Source of the DNA: Curtobacterium guangdongense
GTDB taxonomy: Bacteria; Actinomycetota; Actinomycetes; Actinomycetales; Microbacteriaceae
DNA length: 64,000 nt
Reading direction: 5' to 3'
NCBI RefSeq assembly: GCF_049341845.1
Contig: NZ_JBMPIT010000012.1
Location: 1 to 64,000, forward strand
Positions within the stretch are counted from its first letter, which is position 1; every line of letters begins with the position of its first letter. Both the position numbers and the translations under genes were made by a program. Positions 52,011 to 59,322 of the stretch are shown in pieces. Under the pieces are notes generated by a model, which worked only from the letters and a program-made list of their open reading frames with translations, did not search any database and was not told the DNA's origin.

Positions 52011-53042
52011 CTACTTCGCGTCGGCCTCGGCGGAGACCGTGGGCTGCGAGCCCGTCGGGGTCAGGCCGCGCGCACGGCGCTTGTTCGAGACCACGAGGGA
52101 CGCCACCGTCGCGACCGCGATCGTCAGCATGATGAACCCGAGCGAGAACCAGATCGGGATCTCCGGCGCCCACTCGATGTGCTCGCCGCCGTTGATGAAG
52201 GGCAGCTCGTTGACGTGCATCGCGTGGAACACGAGCTTCACGCCGATGAACCCGAGGATGACCGCGAGCCCCTGGCCGAGGTAGATGAGCCGCTCGAGCA
52301 GGCCGGCGATGAGGAAGTAGAGCTGTCGGAGCCCGAGGAGCGAGAACGCGTTCGCGGTGAACACGATGAAGGCGTCCTGCGTCAGACCGAAGATCGCGGG
52401 GATCGAGTCGAGCGCGAACAGCACGTCGGTGAGGCCGATGGCGACCATGACGAGCAGCATCGGGGTGAACAGCCGCTTGCCGTCGACCTTGGTGGTCAGG
52501 CGGTCGCCGTCGTAGTGGTCCGACGTCGGGATGACGCGCTTCAGGACGCGGATGAGCCGGGAATCACCCTCGTCCGCACCGTGGTCGTTCCCGCTGCGGG
52601 CCTGGGACCAGGCGAGCCAGAACAGCAGCGCGCCGAACAGGTAGAACACCCACGAGAAGTTGTCGATGATCGTGACGCCGAGCGCGATGAACAGGCCGCG
52701 GGCCACGAGGGCGATCGCGACACCGACGAGCAGGACCTTCTGCTGGAACTCCTTCGGCACCGCGAAGGACGACATGATGATGAGGAAGACGAACAGGTTG
52801 TCGACCGACAGTGCCTTCTCCGTCAGCCACCCGGCGAAGTACTCACCACCGGCCTGGTGCCCGCCGAAGACCCAGATCCCGATGCCGAACACGATCGCCA
52901 GGGCGATGTACACGACGGACCAGAAGGCGGATTCGCGGATGTGCGGCACGTGCGGCTTGCGCACGTGCGAGAAGAAGTCGAACACCAGCAGGCCGAGGAT
53001 GCCGGCGATGGTGATGATCCAGACGAGGAACGGGACGTCCAA
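52011..53042 (-). CDS. TerC-family membrane protein (probable manganese exporter)
   Basis: A 343-residue membrane protein of the TerC family with about eight transmembrane segments. The family acidic motifs EKALSVDNLFVF and DVLFALDSIPAIF, likely metal-binding, are in membrane segments. A cytoplasmic loop with HYDGDRLTTKVDGKRLF separates the halves. It begins with TTG; GAAGGG stands six bases before. Members of this family export manganese in several bacteria. That agrees with the probable yybP-ykoY riboswitch in its 5' leader. Confidence 0.85.
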   Translation of the reverse strand: MDVPFLVWIITIAGILGLLVFDFFSHVRKPHVPHIRESAFWSVVYIALAIVFGIGIWVFGGHQAGGEYFAGWLTEKALSVDNLFVFLIIMSSFAVPKEFQQKVLLVGVAIALVARGLFIALGVTIIDNFSWVFYLFGALLFWLAWSQARSGNDHGADEGDSRLIRVLKRVIPTSDHYDGDRLTTKVDGKRLFTPMLLVMVAIGLTDVLFALDSIPAIFGLTQDAFIVFTANAFSLLGLRQLYFLIAGLLERLIYLGQGLAVILGFIGVKLVFHAMHVNELPFINGGEHIEWAPEIPIWFSLGFIMLTIAVATVASLVVSNKRRARGLTPTGSQPTVSAEADAK

Positions 53043-53195
53043 GGAGTTTCCCTTCAGGGGGCGTACCGGGTACGCCGAGGCCTGAAGGTCTCTTCCGCCG
53101 TGATCTGCTGCAACCGATCACGACCGGCGCCCCGGATCCGGATCGTCCCGGACCGTACTGACGAGGTCACCGAGGAGGAATACTCCCCTTCGTGT
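53043..53195 (-). promoter_or_regulatory. Probable yybP-ykoY manganese riboswitch
   Basis: The leader of the terC-like gene begins with AAGGGGAGTATTCC (53190 leftward), matching the conserved 5' AAAGGGGAGUA of the yybP-ykoY RNA. A later GGAAGAGACC is another familiar block. TATGCT at 53206-53201 is a good -10 and would place the RNA start at the first base of the element. The 3' part forms a hairpin (53051-53088), with the ribosome site GAAGGG in its 3' arm, so translation can be switched. Family assignment is by recognition, not a covariance search. Confidence 0.7.
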
Positions 53196-53246
53196 GGCCG
53201 AGCATACCGGGGACCGGCATCAGCCGCCGCGCCCTAAGCTGGGAAC

Positions 53247-54116
53247 ATGGCGAGTTCCTGGTCACTGTCCTCCCGGCTGCGCGGGCTCTTCCAGCGGAAG
53301 ACCATCGACGAGACGACATGGGACGACCTCGAGACGGCCCTGATCGGCGCTGACTTCGGCCCGGACATCTCCGAGGCGATCATCGAGGACCTGCACGCCC
53401 GCGTCGACCGCTACGGCACGACCGACCCCGCCGACCTGCAGCGCATGCTCCGCGAGGTGCTCGAGGAACGGCTCTCGAAGCTCGACACCACACTGAAGCT
53501 CAGCGCGCGTCCCGCGGTGGTCCTGGTCGTCGGCGTGAACGGCGTCGGCAAGACGACCACGATCGGCAAGTTCGCCAAGTTCCTGAAGACCTACGACCGC
53601 ACGGTGCTCGTCGGCGCGGCGGACACCTTCCGCGCGGCCGCGGTCGAGCAGGTCGCCACGTGGGCCCAGCGCGCCGGGGTCGACGTCGTCCGCCCGGCAC
53701 AGCCCGGGCAGGACCCGGCGTCGGTGGCGTACCAGACGGTCGAGAAGGCGATGCGGGACGGCACCGAGATCGTCGTCATCGACACCGCCGGTCGTCTGCA
53801 CACCAAGGCCGGGCTGATGGACGAGCTCGGCAAGATCAAGCGCGTCGTCGAGAAGCAGACCGAGATCGCCGAGGTCCTGCTGGTGCTCGACGCGACGACC
53901 GGGCAGAACGGCCTCGCGCAGGCGCAGGCCTTCATCGAGGGCGCGGGCGTCACCGGGCTCGTCATCACGAAGCTCGACGGCTCCGCGAAGGCCGGCTTCG
54001 TGCTGAGCGTGCAGGAGAAGACGGGCATCCCGATCAAGCTCATCGGGCAGGGCGAGGGCATCAACGACCTGACCGGCTTCACCCCGCACGTGTTCGTGCA
54101 GAACCTCGTCGGCTGA
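53247..54116 (+). CDS. ftsY: Signal recognition particle receptor FtsY
   Basis: A 289-residue SRP-type GTPase that docks SRP-ribosome complexes on the membrane. It has the N domain and the G domain with GVNGVGKTTTIGK (P-loop, about residues 94-106), DTFRAAAVEQ, DTAGRLH and TKLDGSAKAG, but lacks the acidic A domain of E. coli. This short form is normal in actinobacteria. It is the receptor for the Ffh protein encoded 3 kb downstream. Confidence 0.96.
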   Translation: MASSWSLSSRLRGLFQRKTIDETTWDDLETALIGADFGPDISEAIIEDLHARVDRYGTTDPADLQRMLREVLEERLSKLDTTLKLSARPAVVLVVGVNGVGKTTTIGKFAKFLKTYDRTVLVGAADTFRAAAVEQVATWAQRAGVDVVRPAQPGQDPASVAYQTVEKAMRDGTEIVVIDTAGRLHTKAGLMDELGKIKRVVEKQTEIAEVLLVLDATTGQNGLAQAQAFIEGAGVTGLVITKLDGSAKAGFVLSVQEKTGIPIKLIGQGEGINDLTGFTPHVFVQNLVG

Positions 54117-54174
54117 TTCCGGGTACCGTCTCGGCAGTACAGGGATCGTCCAGGTACACGGAAGGAGCCCTCAC

Positions 54175-54333
54175 ATGCCCGCACTCCTGATCATCGCGAT
54201 CGTCGTCGGCCTCGTCCTGCTCTTCAGCGGCATCTTCGTCGGTGCCCTGAAGTTCCTGCTCTGGGTCGGCATCGTCCTCATCATCCTCGCCGTCATCGGC
54301 TGGCTGCTGCGGAGCATCCGCGGTCGCGCGTAG
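54175..54333 (+). CDS. 52-residue double-spanning membrane protein
   Basis: A short gene with a strong GGAAGGAG ribosome site, 58 bases after ftsY. The product (MPALLIIAIVVGLVLLFSG start) has two hydrophobic segments (about residues 4-23 and 26-45) and a basic tail ending RSIRGRA. It is followed by a palindromic terminator. Similar small hydrophobic proteins are common in actinobacterial genomes but have no assigned function. Translation is supported by the clean ribosome site and codon pattern. Confidence 0.7.
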   Translation: MPALLIIAIVVGLVLLFSGIFVGALKFLLWVGIVLIILAVIGWLLRSIRGRA

Positions 54334-54364
54334 CAAGCAGTGTGCCCGGAACGGGCACCACGCG

Positions 54365-54404
54365 GACGGGAGGCACGGTGCCAGCTGGCACCGTGCCTCC
54401 CGTC
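54365..54404. terminator. Perfect 40-bp palindrome, GGACGGGAGGC family
   Basis: Two 20-base arms with no loop (GACGGGAGGCACGGTGCCAG and complement), between the small membrane protein and the convergent lipA. A near-identical palindrome follows ffh. Confidence 0.85.
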
Positions 54405-54419
54405 TGTCTGTGGCTCGTC

Positions 54420-55403
54420 CTAGACCGCCTGGCGGCCCACCGGGGCATCGACCAGATGCGCGAGGTGCGCCGGCACCGTGCCGCCGCGCGCGACGGTCGC
54501 GCGGGCCCAGAGCCGTCCGGCACGGTACGAGGACCGCACCAGCGGTCCGGCGAGGACCCCCGCGAAGCCCATGTCCTCGGCGAGTTCGCGGAGCTCGACG
54601 AACTCCTCCGGCTTGACCCACCTCGCGACCGGCAGGTGCCGGGGCGACGGGCGGAGGTACTGCGTCAGCGTGATGATGTCCGTGCCGGCGTCGTACAGCT
54701 GCTGGAGGGCGTCCTCGATCTCGGCACGTTCCTCGCCCATGCCGAGGATGAGGTTCGACTTCGTCACGAGCCCTGCGTCGCGCCCCTGCGTGATCACGTC
54801 GAGCGACCGTTCGAACCGGAAGGCCGGACGGATGCGCTTGAAGATGCGGGGGACGGTCTCGACGTTGTGGGCGAAGACCTCGGGGCGGGCGTCGAACACC
54901 TGTCCGAGCTGGTCCGGGCGGCCGTTGAAGTCCGGCACGAGGATCTCGACGCCGGTGCCGGGGGAGTGCTCGTGGATCGCCCGGATGGTCTCGGCGTAGA
55001 GCCAGGCCCCGCCGTCGTCCAGGTCGTCGCGGGCCACACCGGTGACGGTGGCGTAGCGGAGGCCCATGCTCGCGACGGAGTCCGCGACGCGTCGGGGCTC
55101 GTCGCGGTCGAGCGGCTCGGGCTTGCCGGTGTCGATCTGGCAGAAGTCGCACCGGCGGGTGCACTGGGCGCCGCCGATGAGGAACGTCGCCTCGCGGTCC
55201 TCCCAGCACTCGAAGATGTTCGGGCAGCCGGCCTCCTGGCAGACGGTGTGGAGCTGCTCGGACTTCACCAGGGCGGAGACCTCCTTGAACTCCGGGCCCT
55301 GGGTCGCGCGGGTCTTGATCCACGCGGGCTTCGTCTCGATCGGTGTCTCGGCGTTCCTGGCCTCGACGCGGAGCATGCGGCGGCCTTCTGGAGCGAGGGT
55401 CAT
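54420..55403 (-). CDS. lipA: Lipoyl synthase
   Basis: A 327-residue radical-SAM enzyme that inserts two sulfurs into octanoyl-ACP-derived chains on lipoyl domains. The auxiliary cluster is bound by the N-terminal CQEAGCPNIFEC Cys set and the SAM cluster by CTRRCDFCQ. The ATG start overlaps the lipB TGA by four bases, so lipB and lipA form one operon read leftward. Confidence 0.96.
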   Translation of the reverse strand: MTLAPEGRRMLRVEARNAETPIETKPAWIKTRATQGPEFKEVSALVKSEQLHTVCQEAGCPNIFECWEDREATFLIGGAQCTRRCDFCQIDTGKPEPLDRDEPRRVADSVASMGLRYATVTGVARDDLDDGGAWLYAETIRAIHEHSPGTGVEILVPDFNGRPDQLGQVFDARPEVFAHNVETVPRIFKRIRPAFRFERSLDVITQGRDAGLVTKSNLILGMGEERAEIEDALQQLYDAGTDIITLTQYLRPSPRHLPVARWVKPEEFVELRELAEDMGFAGVLAGPLVRSSYRAGRLWARATVARGGTVPAHLAHLVDAPVGRQAV

Positions 55404-56074
55404 GCGGGGATCCGTTCGTTCGTACTGATGCGTGCGCCGGTGTGCATGCCGTCGAACGCGTCCTGGACGCGATGCGCGACGGTGTCGGCGAGGTCGGCGA
55501 CGGTCACGGGGCGCGCTGCCGCCGCGCTGAGGGTGGTCACGCCGGCGTCGGCGATCCCGCACGGCACGATCGCGGCGTAGGCGTCGAGTGTGTTGCCGCA
55601 GTTGATCGCGATGCCGTGGCTCGTGACGCCCTCGGCGACGTGCAGGCCGATCGCGCCGACCTTGTCGAACGTGCCGCTCGGGTTCCGGACCCAGGCGCCG
55701 CTTCGGCCGTCGACCCGTTCCGCGGCGACCCCGACGGTGGCCGCGGTGTCGATGATGACCTGCTCGAGGTCGCGCACCCACGCCACGACGTCGAGGGGCT
55801 CGGCGAGCCGGACGATCGGGTAGGCGACGAGCTGTCCAGGGCCGTGCCAGGTGATGCGTCCGCCCCGATCGACCTCGACCACGGGGGAGCCGTCCGTCGG
55901 CAGGTCCGATGCCTCGGTGCGTCGACCGGCCGTGTACACGGAGGGGTGCTCGCAGATGACGAGGGCCCCGGGGGAGCGGCCTGCGACGACGTCGGTGTGG
56001 AGTGCTCGCTGCAGTGCGAGCCCCTCGGCGTAGTCGAGCAGGCCGGGCGGACGGACGACCTCGAGTTCCGGCAT
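55400..56074 (-). CDS. lipB: Octanoyl-[acyl-carrier-protein]:protein octanoyltransferase
   Basis: A 224-residue enzyme that passes octanoyl groups from ACP to lipoyl domains, feeding LipA. The substrate loop GGRITWHGPGQLVAYPI, the lysine block TFDKVGAIGLHV and the catalytic Cys in IVPCGIADAGVTTL are all present. The ATG at 56074 begins the family sequence; an open frame continues upstream through a Gly-encoding tract and a palindrome, which is not protein. A guanine-rich tract on its sense strand lies 61-102 bases upstream. Confidence 0.94.
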   Translation of the reverse strand: MPELEVVRPPGLLDYAEGLALQRALHTDVVAGRSPGALVICEHPSVYTAGRRTEASDLPTDGSPVVEVDRGGRITWHGPGQLVAYPIVRLAEPLDVVAWVRDLEQVIIDTAATVGVAAERVDGRSGAWVRNPSGTFDKVGAIGLHVAEGVTSHGIAINCGNTLDAYAAIVPCGIADAGVTTLSAAAARPVTVADLADTVAHRVQDAFDGMHTGARISTNERIPA

Positions 56075-56134
56075 GCTCCGAGCGTACGACGTTTCTGGAC
56101 GCCGTCCAACAACGTGGAAGCTGTTGTCCGCCGT

Positions 56135-56176
56135 CCCACCCTCACCCCCTCCCCCACCCCCACCCCCACCCCTCCC
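56135..56176 (-). promoter_or_regulatory. Guanine-run tract, G-quadruplex candidate
   Basis: On the strand sense to lipB, runs of three to five G are separated by one- to three-base spacers (GGGAGGGGTGGGGGTGGGGG and beyond). The number and spacing of runs fit a stable G-quadruplex. It is in the divergent promoter region of lipB and ffh. Confidence 0.6.
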
Positions 56177-56191
56177 GCGTCCCGCCGGCGA

Positions 56192-56252
56192 ATCGAGGGA
56201 GCAGAAAACGTCGGGTGGTCGCGCTCGACCCGACGTTTTCTGTTCCCTCGAT
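56192..56252. repeat. Long palindrome, ATCGAGGGAACAG family (copy 2)
   Basis: Arms ATCGAGGGAGCAGAAAACGT (plus CGGGT) and the near complement ending TTTTCTGTTCCCTCGAT around an 11-base loop. The sequence nearly equals copy 1 at 20286-20346. Here it stands between divergent lipB and ffh, so it is not simply a terminator. Confidence 0.9.
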
Positions 56253-56298
56253 GCGGGCCGCGGGAACGCCACGGCGGGGCCTGTAGAATCGTCGGATC

Positions 56299-57849
56299 AT
56301 GGCGCAATTCGGATCCCTCTCTGATCGGCTGACCGAGACCTTCCGCAACCTGCGGACGAAGGGACGGCTCTCCCCGTCGGACGTGGACGGCACCGTCCGC
56401 GAGATCCGCCGGGCCCTCCTCGACGCGGACGTCGCGCTCGAGGTCGTCAAGGCGTTCACCGCATCGGTTCGCGAGCGGGCCCTCTCCGACGAGGTCAACC
56501 GTGCGCTGAACCCGGCGCAGCAGGTCGTCCAGATCGTCAACGAGGAACTCGTCGGCATCCTCGGTGGACAGCAGCGCCGGCTCGAGTTCGCGAAGAAGCC
56601 GCCGACGGTCATCATGCTCGCGGGTCTGCAGGGTGCCGGGAAGACCACCCTCGCGGGCAAGCTCGGCAAGTGGCTCAAGAAGGACGGCCACACGCCGATG
56701 CTCGTCGCGGCGGACCTCCAGCGTCCGAACGCCGTGCAGCAGCTCCAGGTCGTCGGCGAGCAGGCCGGCGTGCACGTCTTCGCCCCCGAGCCCGGCAACG
56801 GCGTCGGGGACCCGGTCAAGGTCGCGAAGAACGCCATCAAGGCCGCGGTCGACCAGCAGTACGACACCGTCATCGTGGACACCGCCGGTCGACTGGGTGT
56901 CGACGCCGAGCTCATGAAGCAGGCCGCGAACATCCGCAAGGCCGTCGACCCGGACGAGGTCCTCTTCGTCATCGACGCGATGATCGGTCAGGACGCCGTC
57001 ACGACCGCCCGCGCGTTCCAGGAAGGCGTCGACTTCACGGGTGTCGTGCTGTCGAAGCTCGACGGCGACGCTCGCGGTGGTGCTGCCCTGTCGGTCGCCA
57101 GCGTCACCGGTCGCCCCATCATGTTCGCGTCGACGGGTGAGTCGCTCGACGACTTCGAGCCGTTCCACCCGGACCGCATGGCGAGCCGCATCCTCGACCT
57201 CGGCGACATCCTGTCCCTCATCGAGCAGGCCCAGGGCGCGTTCGACGAGGAAGAGGCCCGCAAGGTCGCGGACAAGATCGCGACGGACAGCTTCACGCTG
57301 AACGACTTCCTGCAGCAGATGCAGCAGCTCCGCAAGGCGGGCTCGATCAAGGGCATGCTCGGCATGCTCCCCGGCGCCAAGGGCATGCGCGAGGCGCTCG
57401 ACAACTTCGACGAGCGCGAGATCGTCCGCACCGAGGCGATCATCCAGTCGATGACCCCGCAGGAGCGCGAGCTCCCGAAGCTCCTGAACGGCTCGCGTCG
57501 TCTCCGCATCGCCCGCGGTGCCGGCTCCACGGTGACTGAGGTCAACCAGCTCGTGAACCGCTTCGAGCAGGCGGCCAAGATGATGAAGACCGTCGCCCGT
57601 GGTGGCGTCCCGCAGATGCCCGGCATGGGGCCGATCCCCGGGATGCACGGCGGCAAGAAGCAGCAGCAGGGTGGCGGCAAGAAGAAGAAGGTCGGCAACC
57701 CCGCGAAGCGTGCGGCCCTCGCCGCCGGTGCGGCGGCCGCGCCGCAGCAGGCGCCGAAGGGCTCCGGCCTCGGACTCGGCGGCGGCAAGAACGGCAAGGC
57801 GCCCACCGAGGAAGAGCTGGCGAGCCTGCAGAAGTTCCTGGGTCGCTAG
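56299..57849 (+). CDS. ffh: Signal recognition particle protein Ffh
   Basis: A 516-residue SRP GTPase that binds signal peptides through its Met-rich M domain. The P-loop is GLQGAGKTTLAGKLGKW, followed by DLQRPNAVQQL, DTAGRLGVD and SKLDGDARGG. The C-terminal 70 residues include MPGMGPIPGMHGGKK and Lys-rich and Ala-rich low-complexity tails. It works with FtsY, encoded 3 kb upstream. Its 56299 ATG follows a promoter area with the palindrome above. Confidence 0.96.
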   Translation: MAQFGSLSDRLTETFRNLRTKGRLSPSDVDGTVREIRRALLDADVALEVVKAFTASVRERALSDEVNRALNPAQQVVQIVNEELVGILGGQQRRLEFAKKPPTVIMLAGLQGAGKTTLAGKLGKWLKKDGHTPMLVAADLQRPNAVQQLQVVGEQAGVHVFAPEPGNGVGDPVKVAKNAIKAAVDQQYDTVIVDTAGRLGVDAELMKQAANIRKAVDPDEVLFVIDAMIGQDAVTTARAFQEGVDFTGVVLSKLDGDARGGAALSVASVTGRPIMFASTGESLDDFEPFHPDRMASRILDLGDILSLIEQAQGAFDEEEARKVADKIATDSFTLNDFLQQMQQLRKAGSIKGMLGMLPGAKGMREALDNFDEREIVRTEAIIQSMTPQERELPKLLNGSRRLRIARGAGSTVTEVNQLVNRFEQAAKMMKTVARGGVPQMPGMGPIPGMHGGKKQQQGGGKKKKVGNPAKRAALAAGAAAAPQQAPKGSGLGLGGGKNGKAPTEEELASLQKFLGR

Positions 57850-57864
57850 TCGCGACCCCCAGGC

Positions 57865-58052
57865 GGACGGGAGGCCCGGTGCCAGCTGGCACCGGGCCTC
57901 CCGTCCGTCTGTGCGTACGTTCCTGCCCATCGCGCCCGCAGTGGGAAGCCGAAACGCGCGTATGAGGACGGAACGAACGGCCTCCTACGCGCGAATCGGT
58001 CTCCTACGCGCGGAACGGCCTCCTACGCGCGGAACGGCTCTCCACGCGCGCT
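57865..58052. repeat. Composite intergenic element (copy B): palindrome plus 19-bp repeats
   Basis: A perfect 42-base palindrome (57865-57906, arm GGACGGGAGGCCCGGTGCCA) is followed by GTTCCTGCCCATCGCGCCCG, then GAAGCCGAAACGCGCG. After this come four imperfect 19-base repeats with the core TCCTACGCGCGGAACGGCC. It is the reverse complement of the element at 40219-40424 in order and sequence, and again lies between convergent genes. Confidence 0.85.
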
Positions 58053-58063
58053 TCGGCCCGTGG

Positions 58064-59194
58064 CTAGAGGGAGTCGCGCAACTCCGCGACCAGGTGGCGG
58101 ACGACCGCGCGCAGGTCGCCGTCGTGCTCCTGCGCCACCTGGAGCTGCCGCTGGTACGACGCGCCACGCTCGATCATCGTGTCGAGGTGGTGCAGTTGCT
58201 CCTGGCAGCCGAGCCGCTCCGCGATCGGGTCCAGGCGCTCGACGAGGTCGTGCACCTCGTCCGTGACGAGCCGTTCGTCGCCGGCGGCGTTCGTGATGAT
58301 CTCCGCCTCCATGCCGTAGCGGGCCGCGCGCCACTTGTTCTCGCGGATGAACCACGGCTGCATCGTCGGCAGGGTCTCGCCGGCGTCGAGTCGGTCGGAG
58401 CACGCGGTGACCAGGCACTGCACGAGCGCGGTGACGGCACCGACCTCGTGCAGGGTCGAGATGCCGTCGGAGACCCGGTTCTCGAGCGTGCCCCACTGCG
58501 GTGACGGCCGGATGTCCCAGCGCAGGTCCTTGACGTCCTCGATGACGCCGGTGTGCGTCAGGTCGCCGACGACCTCCTCGAAGTTCGCCCACGCGCCGAG
58601 CTGCGGCGGGAGCCCGCCGGTCGGGAGCTGCTGGAACATCAGGGCCCGGTTCGACGCGTAGCCCGTGTCGGTGCCGGCCCAGAACGGACTCGACGCGGTG
58701 AACGCCTGCACGTGCGGGACGTAGGCGAGCATGGCACCGAGGATCGGGAGCGCCTTGTCGCGGTGGTCGATGCCGACGTGCACGTGCACGCCCCAGATCA
58801 GCATCTGGCGTCCCCACCACCTGGTCCGGTCGATGAGCGTCGTGTAGTGCTCGCTGTCCGGGGTGATCTCCTGCTGGTCCCACACCGCGAACGGATGCGT
58901 CCCGGAGCACATGACCTGCGCGTCGAGTGGTTCGGCGGCGTCGATGACCTCGCCGATGATGCCGGAGAGCTCGTCCGTCGCGCCGCCGACGGTGTGGTGG
59001 ACGCCCGTGACGACCTCGACCGTGTTGGTCAGGAGTTCCTCGGTGACCTGTTCGTGCGAGCCGAGCCGCTCGCGGACGGCGGCGATGACCGCAGGGGCTC
59101 GTGGGGTCAGGTCGCCCGTGTCGCGGTCGACCAGCGGGAGTTCCCACTCGACGCCGATGGTCGATGCCGGGGACTCGGTGAAGCGGATGTCCAT
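58064..59194 (-). CDS. Carboxylate-amine ligase, GCS2/YbdK type
   Basis: A 376-residue member of the glutamate-cysteine ligase 2 family (YbdK-like). The glutamate/ATP-binding start GVEWELPLVDRDTG, VHVHVGIDHRD and WGTLENRVSD are the family blocks. YbdK proteins have weak gamma-glutamyl ligase activity, and the true substrate is not known. The ATG at 59194 is used because the longer GTG frame (to 59233) adds 13 unconserved residues. It diverges from the EPSP-synthase/ligase fusion across a 128-base space holding a candidate operator. Confidence 0.8.
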   Translation of the reverse strand: MDIRFTESPASTIGVEWELPLVDRDTGDLTPRAPAVIAAVRERLGSHEQVTEELLTNTVEVVTGVHHTVGGATDELSGIIGEVIDAAEPLDAQVMCSGTHPFAVWDQQEITPDSEHYTTLIDRTRWWGRQMLIWGVHVHVGIDHRDKALPILGAMLAYVPHVQAFTASSPFWAGTDTGYASNRALMFQQLPTGGLPPQLGAWANFEEVVGDLTHTGVIEDVKDLRWDIRPSPQWGTLENRVSDGISTLHEVGAVTALVQCLVTACSDRLDAGETLPTMQPWFIRENKWRAARYGMEAEIITNAAGDERLVTDEVHDLVERLDPIAERLGCQEQLHHLDTMIERGASYQRQLQVAQEHDGDLRAVVRHLVAELRDSL

Positions 59195-59240
59195 GCTGAA
59201 CATCCTGCCCGGATCCTTGTCGGACACGCACAAGGATCGG

Positions 59241-59262
59241 GCAGTCCGGTCGTGCGGACTGC
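59241..59262. promoter_or_regulatory. Inverted repeat in the divergent promoter space
   Basis: GCAGTCCG-GTCGTG-CGGACTGC is a perfect 8-base inverted repeat with a six-base spacer between the carboxylate-amine ligase and the fusion gene. The form suits a dimeric repressor of the TetR type, but no regulator gene is in view. Confidence 0.5.
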
Positions 59263-59322
59263 ATTTCTCAGGAGTTACCCATCAGGACTACCGTAGAAGC
59301 GCTCAACAGGGAAGAGGAACGC

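Noticed and set aside
56075..56272. N-terminal extension of lipB with poly-Gly
   Set aside because: It translates the palindrome and the G-rich tract; LipB family sequence begins at the ATG at 56074.
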